From Fodinibacter luteus (lineage in GTDB: Bacteria > Actinomycetota > Actinomycetes > Actinomycetales > Dermatophilaceae), in assembly GCF_039541575.1 (NCBI RefSeq), contig NZ_BAABGM010000001.1, forward strand, positions 124,001-188,000: a stretch of DNA of 64,000 nt, given 5' to 3'. A program made the translations under genes and the position numbers. The notes beneath the pieces were generated by a model, which did not search any database, was not told where the DNA came from, and was given only the letters and a program-made list of their open reading frames with translations. Below, one piece after another: positions 16,619 through 23,816 of this stretch. Each line of letters opens with the position of its first letter. Position 1 is the first letter of the stretch.

Positions 16619-17866
16619 TCAAGAGGCTTCGGTGTCCTCCAGGCCGGTGATGAGCTGGTCGAAGATCTCGGCTCGTCGGACTTGGCCTTTGTTGCAGGCG
16701 TCTTGGCGTTGGGCGAGCAGGGTGGGTCGGAACTCGATGCTGGTTTGGAAGAACGTGCACGACTCGCAGATTTTCTCGAACTGGCAGTCCATCACCTTGG
16801 GTCGGGCGCAGTAGCCGTTGCCGAGCATCCGGTGGTGCTCACGGTTCAGGCGGGCCATGTTCGGCCCGAGGTCGTCGGCGGGTAGCTGGGCGGGTGAGGC
16901 GTACAGGGCGTCGACCTTCTCGGCGACGGTGAAGTACTCCTCGGCCACGGTGCGGTTGGCCATCTTGGCGTACACCAGCGTCATGTCCAGCGACTTGTGG
17001 CCCAGCATCGCGGCGATCGCCTCGATGCTCATGCCTCGGTTGATGGCCTGAGTGGCCAGGGTGTGCCGCAGCTGGTGGGGGTGGATGTGACCCAACCCGG
17101 CCGCGGCGCCGGCCTTGTTGATGTAGCGGGTGACACCGTGGCGGTCCATCGGTTTGCCGTTCTCGCGTGGGAGCAGCAGCGGGTGCCCGGTCGGGACGTG
17201 CGCGGCGCGGTAGGCGTCGATCAGTTCCACGATGCGCGGGTGCAGCGGCAGGTAGCGGTCTTCGTGGAGCTTGCCGACCGGGACGTGCAGCCAGTGGGTG
17301 TCACCGATCAGCACGACGGCGTCGGCGGGCAGGGCGGTGTACTCCCCGACCCGTAGCCCGGTGCGCAGGAGGAACTCCACGGTGACCCCGACGAGCATCC
17401 GCTTGTCGGCTTGGGCGGCGCGCAGCAGCTTCGCGGCGGTGGCGTCGTCCAGGGCCTTGGGCAGGGCGTGGTGCTGCTTGGGGACGTCGCCGAGGAACAT
17501 CGGCACCCGCGGCGGTGCGTCGTCCCAGCCCCATTCGTCGATGCGCAGGAAGAACACCCGCAGCGTGCCGAGGCGGTGCGCGATGGTGGCCGGGGTCAGC
17601 TGGGCACGGTTTTGTCCCGGGCGGGCCGCCAGCCACGGCTTGAACCCCTCGATGTGCGCGCGCCCGATGTCGCGCACCCGGTGCAGCTCAGGGTGTTGAT
17701 CGGCCAGGTAGGTCGCCAACGAGCGCAGCGCGAGGTCGGCGCCACCGACGCTGCCCGGTCGCAGCACGCACGCGATCTGATCCAGGTAGGCGCGCATCGT
17801 GGCCACCACCTGCGGGTGGGTGACCTCCAGGTCGCGCCAGGTGGGCAGCAGCAAAGGCCCGCTCAC
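16619..17866 (-). CDS. Tyrosine recombinase B of nested element
   Basis: A 415-residue tyrosine recombinase. The core-binding domain lies at about 25-130. The catalytic residues appear as Arg in FLLRTGLRVGEY, HPHQLRHTLATQ, MLGHKSLDMTLVYAKM (tyrosine in VYAKM). A C-terminal extension of about 90 residues has a cysteine cluster, GYCARP..DCQFEKICESC..CNKG, resembling the zinc-like tail of Tn554 TnpB-type transposases. The start overlaps the preceding recombinase stop by 4 bases, so the two are coupled. Its stop lies only 7 bases from the element's left arm. Confidence 0.88.
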   Translation of the reverse strand: MSGPLLLPTWRDLEVTHPQVVATMRAYLDQIACVLRPGSVGGADLALRSLATYLADQHPELHRVRDIGRAHIEGFKPWLAARPGQNRAQLTPATIAHRLGTLRVFFLRIDEWGWDDAPPRVPMFLGDVPKQHHALPKALDDATAAKLLRAAQADKRMLVGVTVEFLLRTGLRVGEYTALPADAVVLIGDTHWLHVPVGKLHEDRYLPLHPRIVELIDAYRAAHVPTGHPLLLPRENGKPMDRHGVTRYINKAGAAAGLGHIHPHQLRHTLATQAINRGMSIEAIAAMLGHKSLDMTLVYAKMANRTVAEEYFTVAEKVDALYASPAQLPADDLGPNMARLNREHHRMLGNGYCARPKVMDCQFEKICESCTFFQTSIEFRPTLLAQRQDACNKGQVRRAEIFDQLITGLEDTEAS

Positions 17867-18966
17867 CGCAGCCTCCGAAAGCCCGGGATCGGCGCCCGCT
17901 GCGTCGGCGGCGGTGGTGGGCTCCCGGTCGGGGCGCCGGCGAAGACCTGGGCGTCGATGACCTCCGCGGCGCGGCGGTACTGAGAGGCCAGCCAGTCATC
18001 GGCCAGGTGCAAGTAGATCCTGGTCGACTCGATCGACGCGTGCCCGGCCTGGGCCTGGACCGCCTCCAACGGCATCCCCGCTTCACGCAGCCGGGTCAGG
18101 CAGGTGTGCCGCAGCTCGTGGCAGGACGCGTGCGCCAGCCCGGCTCGGGCCCGGGCGTCGTCCATGACCTGGTCGATCCCGTACGCGGTCAACGGCTGGC
18201 CCCGGCGGGGACGTTTGAGGACCAGGAACAGCGCGTCGGTGTCGGCGTCGGCGGGGCGTTCCTGGTCCAGGTAGGCGGCCAGGTGCTCGAAGAACCGCGG
18301 GGAGATCGGCACCAGCCGCTGCGAACCGCCCTTGCCCTCGTTGATGAACACCCGCCGCTCACCCGCGTTGACGTCACCAAGTCGAAGACCAAGGACCTCG
18401 CAGCGGCGTAGCCCGCCCAGGACCATCGCGGCGACCATCGCCCGGTCCCGGTGGGTGCGCAACGCACCGGTCAACGCGTCGACCTCGGCCGGGGTCAGGA
18501 TCCTCGGCAAGGTCCGGCGCGGGGCCCGCACCAACGGCACACCCTGACCGGGTCGGCCCTGCTCACGGCGGGTCGGCAACCCTCGCGGGACCGGGTTGGT
18601 CGGCACGTCCCCGCGCACCGCCAAGAACGCGTACAACCCACTGACCGTGGACAGCCGGCGACGGATCGTGCGCGAGCACACACCCACCGGGTCCGTTGGC
18701 GCCGCCCGCACACCGGGCTCGGGCAGGCACCGGGCGCCGGTGCGCTGCGCGGTGATGAACCCCAGCACGTCAGCCGCGCTCACCGCGGCAACCGGTTTGG
18801 CCACCACCTCGAAGAACACCTTCAGGTCGAACCTGGCCGCCATCACAGAGTTCGGTCGGCACCGAACGGCCAGGAAATCCAGGTAGTCATCCAGCAGCGG
18901 CTCACCCAACCGATCAGGCGCCACCACCTCAGCAGGCGGAATCAGACACGGCAGAACACTCGACAT
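17863..18966 (-). CDS. Tyrosine recombinase A of nested element
   Basis: A 367-residue tyrosine recombinase. The SAM-like N-terminal domain (about 20-140) is followed by the catalytic domain with Arg in LGGLRRCEVLGLRLGD, CHELRHTCLTRL, AGHASIESTRIYLHL (tyrosine in RIYLH) and a proline-rich tail. It is the first gene of a coupled pair, as in two-recombinase transposons. ATG follows GAGGAGGCACC on the minus strand. It starts 70 bases from the right arm at 19036. Confidence 0.88.
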   Translation of the reverse strand: MSSVLPCLIPPAEVVAPDRLGEPLLDDYLDFLAVRCRPNSVMAARFDLKVFFEVVAKPVAAVSAADVLGFITAQRTGARCLPEPGVRAAPTDPVGVCSRTIRRRLSTVSGLYAFLAVRGDVPTNPVPRGLPTRREQGRPGQGVPLVRAPRRTLPRILTPAEVDALTGALRTHRDRAMVAAMVLGGLRRCEVLGLRLGDVNAGERRVFINEGKGGSQRLVPISPRFFEHLAAYLDQERPADADTDALFLVLKRPRRGQPLTAYGIDQVMDDARARAGLAHASCHELRHTCLTRLREAGMPLEAVQAQAGHASIESTRIYLHLADDWLASQYRRAAEVIDAQVFAGAPTGSPPPPPTQRAPIPGFRRLR

Positions 18967-19026
18967 CAGGGTGCCTCCTCGAGGAGAACGGACACCCCAA
19001 CGTAGGAGCGCCGGTGACCACGCGGA

Positions 19027-19053
19027 TCACCCACATATCAAGCATGTGGGTGA
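19027..19053. other. Right recombination site of nested element
   Basis: Perfectly inverted 10-base arms TCACCCACAT (19027-19036) and ATGTGGGTGA (19044-19053) flank the 7-base spacer ATCAAGC (19037-19043). This is the geometry of a tyrosine-recombinase core site. The left arm belongs to the element; the right arm is the target side. Confidence 0.7.
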
Positions 19054-19092
19054 ACATCCGGGCTCGGGGGAAGGCCACGAATCTTGGCGGGA

Positions 19093-19665
19093 CTAGCGTG
19101 AGGTCCTGCGGACCCAGGCGGTGCCGAGTCGCTCCAAGGCCGGCCCGAGCGCGACGAAATCCCGGTCGTAGATCCGACCGGTTTCCAGCCCGGCCGAGAG
19201 CCGGTCGACCGCCCAGATGAGCTCAGGCACCGTGGCCGAGGAGGCGGGCGGCGCCGGCGCCGGGTCGGGCTCTCGTCGCACCGGCAAGGTCGTGACCGGC
19301 AGGTTGCGAACGGAATGGCCGAGCCTCGCCCGGACGTCGGCCCAGACCTCGCTGTCGAGCTCACCGGCCAGCCTGCGCCGTTCCAATCGGTCCAGCAGCT
19401 GGCGAGTCAGTCGTGAGGATCGGGCCACTCGTGAGAGCGCCGACTCGTCGCGTTCCTCCCTCGTCGGGACATGCCCGGGACGCGGCTTGGGCGCCTTGGG
19501 GACATCGATCATCCGGATCTCAACAGCCGCCTCACGCGCACCGCGGCGGGTGACCGCGGCGGTGTTCCGGCACCGGCTCGAGCACCAGACCGGTCGCCGG
19601 CCGCGGCCCCCGTAGGAGACCGCCGCTCCGCACTGCGGGCACCTCCTGAGCTCCTCTCGTGCCAT
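19093..19665 (-). CDS. Zinc-finger hypothetical protein
   Basis: A 190-residue protein starting MAREELRRCPQCG. Its N-terminus has a four-cysteine set C-P-Q-C ... W-C-S-S-R-C-R-N-T, a small zinc ribbon with an FCS/MYM-like spacing. A basic, helical middle region (REERDESALSRVARSSRLTRQLLDRLERRRLAGEL) and a C-terminal helical part follow. No enzymatic motif is visible. It lies just outside the right recombination site, in the same orientation as the recombinases. It may be a DNA-binding accessory protein of the island. The far upstream start at 19938 is rejected because homology-like composition begins at the ATG used. Confidence 0.6.
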   Translation of the reverse strand: MAREELRRCPQCGAAVSYGGRGRRPVWCSSRCRNTAAVTRRGAREAAVEIRMIDVPKAPKPRPGHVPTREERDESALSRVARSSRLTRQLLDRLERRRLAGELDSEVWADVRARLGHSVRNLPVTTLPVRREPDPAPAPPASSATVPELIWAVDRLSAGLETGRIYDRDFVALGPALERLGTAWVRRTSR

Positions 19666-19816
19666 GCATGCACGGTACCGAAATGAGTGGCATTTGGCAT
19701 CACTGAAACATCCCCAACCCGAGAATGCATCGGGTGTGCCGTTGACGGCGGTTCGGCATTGCGGGGGAGGAACTTTCGTCGGGGCACGAGGCTGCGTCGT
19801 CCCATAGAGTCCACGC

Positions 19817-20355
19817 ATGCTGTCGGCTGATTGGGTGGGGTCGCTCGACTGGGGCACGGTGCCTGAGTGGCTGGCCGCCGTGGGCGGTATCGGTGCTGCC
19901 ACTGGCGCGCTGGTGCGCTCAGGCGCGAGGGGGCGCAACTACAGGACCTCCAGCGCGCCGAGGTGCAGCGGGCGAAGCAAGAGGAACGGAAGTACGCGAC
20001 CCGCGAGTTTGTCAGCGCGCCCACAGTAGGTGGGATCTCGTCCAACGGGACTCAGGCCTCGCGGAAGGTGAAGGTTGCCGTGACGAATGAGAGCGAATCG
20101 GTGGTCAACAACCTCGTGTTGACCGTGGCCCTGGTTGACCCGACTGGCGTCACTGGACCGGCCTCCGTTGATCACCGCCGCGCACGCCTGCTGCCGGGCG
20201 CCCGAGAGGATCTCGAGTGTCACTTCACCTTTGACGCTCAGGGCAAGGCGGCCAGCCATCCGTACCCTGAGGCCGTCCGCGCTTCCCTCGACTTCGAGGA
20301 CGTCAACGGGGTGCGGTGGCACATCGGCCCGGACCATAGCCTGACGCGCGAGTGA
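19817..20355 (+). pseudogene. Frameshifted hypothetical protein
   Basis: The first frame gives MLSADWVGSLDWGTVPEWLAAVGGIGAATGALV, a common start of small actinobacterial proteins with one N-terminal membrane helix. At a run of five Gs (19929-19933 region) the frame is lost. The continuation EGAQLQDLQRAEVQRAKQEERKYATREF, with a beta-sandwich-like C-terminus ending in HIGPDHSLTRE, is read in another frame. Removing one G restores a single protein of about 179 residues. It may be a real inactivation, a phase-variable tract or a sequencing error. Confidence 0.65.
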
Positions 20356-20490
20356 GGCGCGTCCCGGGGGAGACCGGCGGGACCTCGACCCCGAGACGCT
20401 AAGCCCGCATCACCCGGGGGGGGACAGGCGCTTTGGGCCTACTCCGATTTTCCCAGCACGCGCCGCCCTCTGGGGGTGAGTGTGACGCGC

Positions 20491-20529
20491 CGAACCGCCC
20501 CGCCCTCGGTGTGAGGACGGGGCGGTTCG
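20491..20529 (-). terminator. Terminator after DUF6907-type gene
   Basis: A 12-bp perfect stem (CGAACCGCCCCG and complement) extended by CCTC/GAGG around a short loop lies just downstream of the minus-strand gene ending at 20549. The gene-free stretch 20356-20548 holds this hairpin and a G-tract (20417-20424 region) and nothing else recognised. Confidence 0.75.
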
Positions 20530-20548
20530 TGTGAGGCCGTCAGGGTGC

Positions 20549-20986
20549 CTATGCGGGGTCGAGCCCTAGCACCTCCTCGAGCGTCATGCCGAGCGTTGCC
20601 GCGAGGGCCGCCACCTGGCTGGCGTCGACTGCGGTCGAGCGGATCCGTTCCGCCACTCGCCGGGCAATGTTCGAGGTGCTCGTGGCCGGGGCACCCTCGA
20701 GCAGGTCGCATGTGGCGACGATGGCGGCAGCAAACGCCCGCCCCTGGTCAGTGGTCATCTGGCCGTCCGCGTCCGCGTCGAGCGCGGCCGGGGTCGGGCC
20801 ATCCACGGAGTGACCGACGACCCACCGGCCCTCGGTGGTCTCGCCCTCGACGTCTGCGCCGATGTGGAGCGTGGTGTCGCCACCCCACTGGACGCCGCCG
20901 TGCACGTCCTCGGGACGGACATGGTTGACGCACCAGCTCGGACAGTCGGTGGTGGTCATGGGGGTGGTGCTCGTGATCGTGCTCAT
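20549..20986 (-). CDS. DUF6907-like protein
   Basis: A 145-residue soluble protein. Near the N-terminus is CPSWCVNH (about 15-22) followed by a second histidine-containing strand (TTLHIGADVEGETTEGRWVVG), the pattern of DUF6907, common on actinobacterial mobile elements. The C-terminal part is helical, with a short HTH-like end VAALAATLGMTLEEVLGLDP. Function is unknown. ATG follows GAGAGAGGC on the minus strand. Its presence supports the mobile nature of the region. Confidence 0.65.
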   Translation of the reverse strand: MSTITSTTPMTTTDCPSWCVNHVRPEDVHGGVQWGGDTTLHIGADVEGETTEGRWVVGHSVDGPTPAALDADADGQMTTDQGRAFAAAIVATCDLLEGAPATSTSNIARRVAERIRSTAVDASQVAALAATLGMTLEEVLGLDPA

Positions 20987-21281
20987 GGGTGGTGCCTCTC
21001 TCTCGGTTGTGTGAACTCTCTCGCCGCCTACCGACGGCGGACCCGCGTGCGCGGGACTGGTGGCCTTGCTTGACCCCTCCCCAACAACCCACGAACCAAA
21101 GCCCCGCTATCGCGTCGCGCCCAGCACTGATAGCCCCGCGGCGGTGAGCGCGCGTGGCTTGCTGGACCCGGCGCGCGGTGATCATTCGCAGTCGCTGGGT
21201 GCCCTCGCCCGGCTCGAGGGTCTAGGGCCCGGGTGTCTACCGTTTCGCGGCTGGAGACGAGGAGAGGCGCCGTGGTGCTGC

Positions 21282-21578
21282 TCAGGTGCCGGTGTGCACC
21301 TCGCTGCCTGTCGTGGCCGCGGAGTGCGCCCTGTCGGCACGCGAGGGCAGGCCCTCGCCACGCTCGAGGCGACGCACGCACGCCGGGCACTGCCACAGTG
21401 AGCCGGTGGACCCGTCCGGGTGCGTGAACGTCGGGCGGAAGGGTGCTTCACTCCACCCGCGGGGCAGGTCGAACAGTGACAGGCGCCCATCCGACGCGAG
21501 GGCCACCGGGCGACTCATCCGGCCGCAGAACTCGCAGCACGCGCGCACGCGGCCCGAGGCCGTCGTCACGGTGTTCAC
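21282..21578 (-). CDS. Small zinc-ribbon protein at island right end
   Basis: A 98-residue protein starting with GTG (VNTVTTASGRVRACCEF). It carries two cysteine pairs, C-E-F-C-G-R and W-Q-C-P-A-C-V-R-R-L, about 40 residues apart, indicating a zinc ribbon. The GTG overlaps the stop of the tiny upstream gene (GTGA), which argues that both are real and coupled. Function is unknown. The 295 bases between this gene and the DUF6907-like start show only short, low-quality reading frames. Confidence 0.6.
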   Translation of the reverse strand: MNTVTTASGRVRACCEFCGRMSRPVALASDGRLSLFDLPRGWSEAPFRPTFTHPDGSTGSLWQCPACVRRLERGEGLPSRADRAHSAATTGSEVHTGT

Positions 21579-21715
21579 GACTGGTCGCCCTGGTCGGGCG
21601 TGGTGAGGATGAGCCACGCGGCCGGCACGATGGCAAGGCCGAGGAGCGAGAGAACTAGGGCGACGTTCGCGGCGGACTGCCACACGTCGGGGGAAGCGGA
21701 TACGCTGTGTCCCAC
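21575..21715 (-). CDS. Tiny single-helix membrane protein
   Basis: A 46-residue product with one hydrophobic segment (NVALVLSLLGLAIVPAAWLIL, about 17-37) and short polar ends. The GTG start has GGAAGGG upstream on the minus strand. Its stop overlaps the GTG of the zinc-ribbon gene. The hydrophobic segment and coupling support expression; no family is recognised. Confidence 0.55.
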   Translation of the reverse strand: MGHSVSASPDVWQSAANVALVLSLLGLAIVPAAWLILTTPDQGDQS

Positions 21716-21795
21716 GATGAACCCTTCCCGGTTCGTCGTCAGGCCCTCGGACGCTCCAACGTCGCGGGGGCCGATCTATGGTCGCAGCGGGTGCC

Positions 21796-21816
21796 ATGTC
21801 GCACGCTTATCGCACG
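21796..21816 (+). repeat. Candidate arm-type integrase site, right
   Basis: ATGTCGCACGCTTATCGCACG matches 18 of 21 bases with 13225-13245 in the same orientation, 50 bases inside the right att repeat. The motif itself contains two TCGCACG units 11 bases apart, about one helical turn. Confidence 0.5.
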
Positions 21817-21818
21817 CG

Positions 21819-21860
21819 AAACGCCCGCTGACTGCGTTTTCGCAGGTCAACGGGCGTTTT
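21819..21860 (-). terminator. Terminator behind tRNA-Gln, carried by the island
   Basis: AAACGCCCG (21819-21827) pairs with CGGGCGTTT (21851-21859), with further pairing CTGAC/GTCA inside. T-runs follow on either strand. It lies 7 bases past the tRNA 3' end, inside the island boundary, so the element seems to restore the tRNA terminator on integration. Confidence 0.75.
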
Positions 21861-21865
21861 GGCTT

Positions 21866-21886
21866 GCTCCCCGGGTAGGAATCGAA
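21866..21886 (+). repeat. Right att direct repeat (in tRNA-Gln 3' end)
   Basis: Identical over 21 bases to 13085-13105. It covers the discriminator base, the 3' acceptor strand and part of the T arm of tRNA-Gln, a typical integration core for tyrosine integrases. Confidence 0.85.
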
Positions 21887-21945
21887 CCTACGTCGCTTGT
21901 CCTGATTCAAAGTCAGGCGGGCCCTGCCAGCAGACCAACCGGGGA
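21867..21945 (-). tRNA. tRNA-Gln (anticodon TTG)
   Basis: On the minus strand the acceptor stem TCCCCGG pairs with CCGGGGA. The anticodon stem CCTGA/TCAGG holds the loop CTTTGAA, giving anticodon TTG for glutamine CAA codons. The T arm is GTAGG-TTCGATT-CCTAC. The variable region is 9 bases, a little long, which gives 79 bases without an encoded CCA. The 3' end serves as the island attachment site. Confidence 0.92.
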
Positions 21946-22081
21946 CCGCCGCGCCCGGTGGGCGCACGGCATACGGCGAGGGTAGTGGACCCGGGCCGGG
22001 CACCCACGCGACGGATGCCGGGCGCCGGCGCCCCGCTGGGCTGCGGCGCGCCACCCACCCGCACGCGGGCACAATGGCCGG

Positions 22082-22732
22082 GTGAGCGATCCCTCGAGCG
22101 ACAAGCCCTCCCGCGCCGGGCGAGCCCGGATGACCGGACGAGAACGGCGCGAGCAGCTCATCGGCATCGGCCGCAAGCACTTCGCCGACAAGGGGTTCGA
22201 GGGGGCGACGATCGAGGAGATCGCCGCCTCGGCGGGGGTGAGCAAGCCCGTCGTCTACGAGCACTTCGGCGGCAAGGAAGGGCTCTACGCGGTCGTCGTC
22301 GACCGCGAGATCGAGAGCCTCCTCAACGCCGTCCAGGGGGCCCTGACCTCCGGCGGGTCCTCCCGCGAGATCATCGAACGGGCCGCGCTCGCGCTCCTCG
22401 GCTACGTCGAGACGTCGACCGACGGGTTCCGCATCCTCGTGCGCGACAGCCCGGCCGGCCAGGCGACCGGCTCGTTCGCGAGCCTCATGAGCGACATCGC
22501 GAGCCAGGTCGAGCACATCCTCGCCGCGGAGTTCAAGAGCCACCGGCTCGACCCGAAGGCCGCGCCGATGTACGCCCAGATGCTCGTGGGGATGATCGCC
22601 CTGACCGGGCAGTGGTGGCTCGACTCGCGCAGGTTCAAGAAGCACGAGGTCGCCGCGCACGTCGTCAACCTCGCGTGGAACGGCCTCACCGGGCTCGAGG
22701 CCAAGCCGACGCTGACGACCGACCAGACCTGA
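22082..22732 (+). CDS. TetR/AcrR-family regulator
   Basis: A 216-residue one-component regulator. The N-terminal HTH reads RREQLIGIGRKHFADKGFEGATIEEIAASAGVSKPVVYEHFGGKEGLYAVVVDREI (about 21-75). The remainder is an all-helical ligand domain. GTG start. It stands alone, with no divergent partner, so its target is not predicted. The tRNA-Gln gene lies immediately upstream on the other strand. Confidence 0.9.
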   Translation: MSDPSSDKPSRAGRARMTGRERREQLIGIGRKHFADKGFEGATIEEIAASAGVSKPVVYEHFGGKEGLYAVVVDREIESLLNAVQGALTSGGSSREIIERAALALLGYVETSTDGFRILVRDSPAGQATGSFASLMSDIASQVEHILAAEFKSHRLDPKAAPMYAQMLVGMIALTGQWWLDSRRFKKHEVAAHVVNLAWNGLTGLEAKPTLTTDQT

Positions 22733-22768
22733 GGGCGCGCGGACGGCATCCTCTCGGGCTCCTGGGCC

Positions 22769-22796
22769 GGACCGAGGTCGTGCATCCGTTCGGTCC
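22769..22796. terminator. Weak hairpin between convergent genes
   Basis: GGACCGA (22769-22775) pairs with TCGGTCC (22790-22796) between the convergent TetR and methyltransferase genes. GGACCGAGGTCG is also directly repeated nearby. Short stem, low certainty. Confidence 0.35.
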
Positions 22797-22824
22797 CCGA
22801 CGGGACCGAGGTCGTCAGGAGGTC

Positions 22825-23634
22825 TCAGGAGGTCTTGCGGGCGACCGCGAAGACGCGCCGGAACGGGAAGAGCACGCCGAGGGGGGTGCGGGGGTACGCC
22901 TCGGCGAGCAGCGCGGCGTACGGCTCGAGGAACGCCCGGCGCTCGTGCTCGTCGGTGAGGATGTCGAGCACCGGCCGCAGCCCGGTCGCGGTGACCCAGC
23001 TGAGCACCGGGTTGTCCTCCTCACCGTCGGGATCGAGGACGTGCAGGTAGGTCGTCTCCCACGCGTCGACGGTGCAGCCGAGCCGGGTGAGGTAGCGCAG
23101 GTAGGTCGCCGGCTCCCCGACCGCGGGCAGGTCGAGGGCGGCGCCGAGCTCGCCGGCCCGCTCGTGGTGCTCGGCCGTCTCGCGCATGAGCCGGTGGCTC
23201 GGGGCGTCGAAGTTGCCGGGCACCTGTAGGGCGAGCCAGCCCCCGTCGGCGAGCGCCGCGACCCACGCGTCGAGCAGGTCGAGGTGCCCCGGGACCCACT
23301 GCAGGGTCGAGCTCGTGACGACGACGTCCGGCGCCTGCCCGAGGGAGGCCGGGTCCCACGTGCGCAGGTCGCCCTGGACCCACTCGACCCGCCCGGACCG
23401 GTCGAGCTCGCGGGCCGACTCGAGCATCGCCTCGGACGCGTCGACGCCGACGACCCGCGCCCGGGGCCAGAGCTCGGCCAGCGTGAGCGTCGCCGGGCCG
23501 TGGCCGCAGCCCAGGTCGACGACGAGCTCGGGGTCGTCCGTGCGCACCTGCGCGAGGAGGTCGGCGAAGGGGCGGCTGCGCTCGCTCGAGAAGCGGGCGT
23601 ATGCCGTGGGGTCCCAGCTGACGTGCTCGCTCAT
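22825..23634 (-). CDS. tam: Trans-aconitate 2-methyltransferase-like SAM enzyme
   Basis: A 269-residue class I SAM methyltransferase. Motif I is VVDLGCGHGPATLTLAELWP (about 40-60), followed by VVGVDASEAMLESAR and VVTSSTLQWVPGH. The whole-length pattern (WDPTAYARFSSERSRPFADLLAQV at the start; LQVPGNFDAPSHRLMRE in the middle) matches the Tam family, which methyl-esterifies trans-aconitate, an aconitase inhibitor. ATG at 23634 follows AGGAGG. Assignment to Tam rather than a generic methyltransferase is likely but not proven. Confidence 0.82.
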   Translation of the reverse strand: MSEHVSWDPTAYARFSSERSRPFADLLAQVRTDDPELVVDLGCGHGPATLTLAELWPRARVVGVDASEAMLESARELDRSGRVEWVQGDLRTWDPASLGQAPDVVVTSSTLQWVPGHLDLLDAWVAALADGGWLALQVPGNFDAPSHRLMRETAEHHERAGELGAALDLPAVGEPATYLRYLTRLGCTVDAWETTYLHVLDPDGEEDNPVLSWVTATGLRPVLDILTDEHERRAFLEPYAALLAEAYPRTPLGVLFPFRRVFAVARKTS

Positions 23635-23784
23635 GTCGCCTCCTGGCGGGGTCGGATGCCGTGGCGCCCGGACCGTCGTCCGTCGCGCGTGGTGCCGGAT
23701 GTCGTGCTGCCGTGTCGTCGTCGGTTCGAGGTTCGGCTCCGGCACCCCGTCGAGGCCGCGCCCGAGGCAGGCGCTGTCTCGATG

Positions 23785-23797
23785 TCAAGAAACTTGA
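23785..23797 (+). promoter_or_regulatory. Palindrome TCAAG-AAA-CTTGA, MarR operator candidate
   Basis: A perfect 5-bp inverted repeat with a 3-base centre lies 19 bases upstream of the MarR start. MarR proteins commonly bind CTTGA-type half-sites and autoregulate. Confidence 0.55.
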
Positions 23798-23816
23798 CGG
23801 GCAGTAGAGTCGGTCC

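Larger units (their letters stand above)
16596..19043. mobile_element. Nested two-recombinase (Tn554-like) element
   Basis: A unit of about 2.4 kb whose ends carry a 12-bp inverted repeat ATGTGGGTGATC (left, 16603-16614; its complement on the right, 19025-19036), each flanked by a different 7-base spacer. It encodes two overlapping tyrosine recombinases that fill it almost completely. Different spacers at the two ends and absence of target duplication fit the recombination mode of Tn554/Tn916-type elements. It lies inside the larger tRNA-Gln island. Confidence 0.65.
13085..21886. mobile_element. Genomic island integrated in tRNA-Gln
   Basis: An island of about 8.8 kb is bounded by 21-bp direct repeats. 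The right repeat lies in the 3' end of an intact tRNA-Gln(TTG), so integration preserved the tRNA. Contents are a tyrosine integrase, a toxin/antitoxin-like pair, small hypothetical and membrane proteins, a nested two-recombinase element, a frameshifted gene, a DUF6907-type protein and two tiny right-end genes. Base composition is visibly less G/C-rich than the flanks. No replication, conjugation or excisionase gene is recognised, so it is probably a non-autonomous or decayed integrative element. Confidence 0.85.

Noticed and set aside
16596..19043. RIT (recombinase-in-trio) element
   Set aside because: Only two recombinases are present; the third neighbouring gene is a zinc-finger protein without recombinase motifs and lies outside the inverted arms.
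20748..21185. Additional minus-strand gene upstream of the DUF6907-like gene
   Set aside because: The frame is arginine-rich, overlaps the better-supported gene in another frame and shows no domain.
21028..21396. Minus-strand frame overlapping the zinc-ribbon gene
   Set aside because: It overlaps a gene supported by coupled start/stop overlap and shows only low-complexity Arg/Pro/Gly composition.
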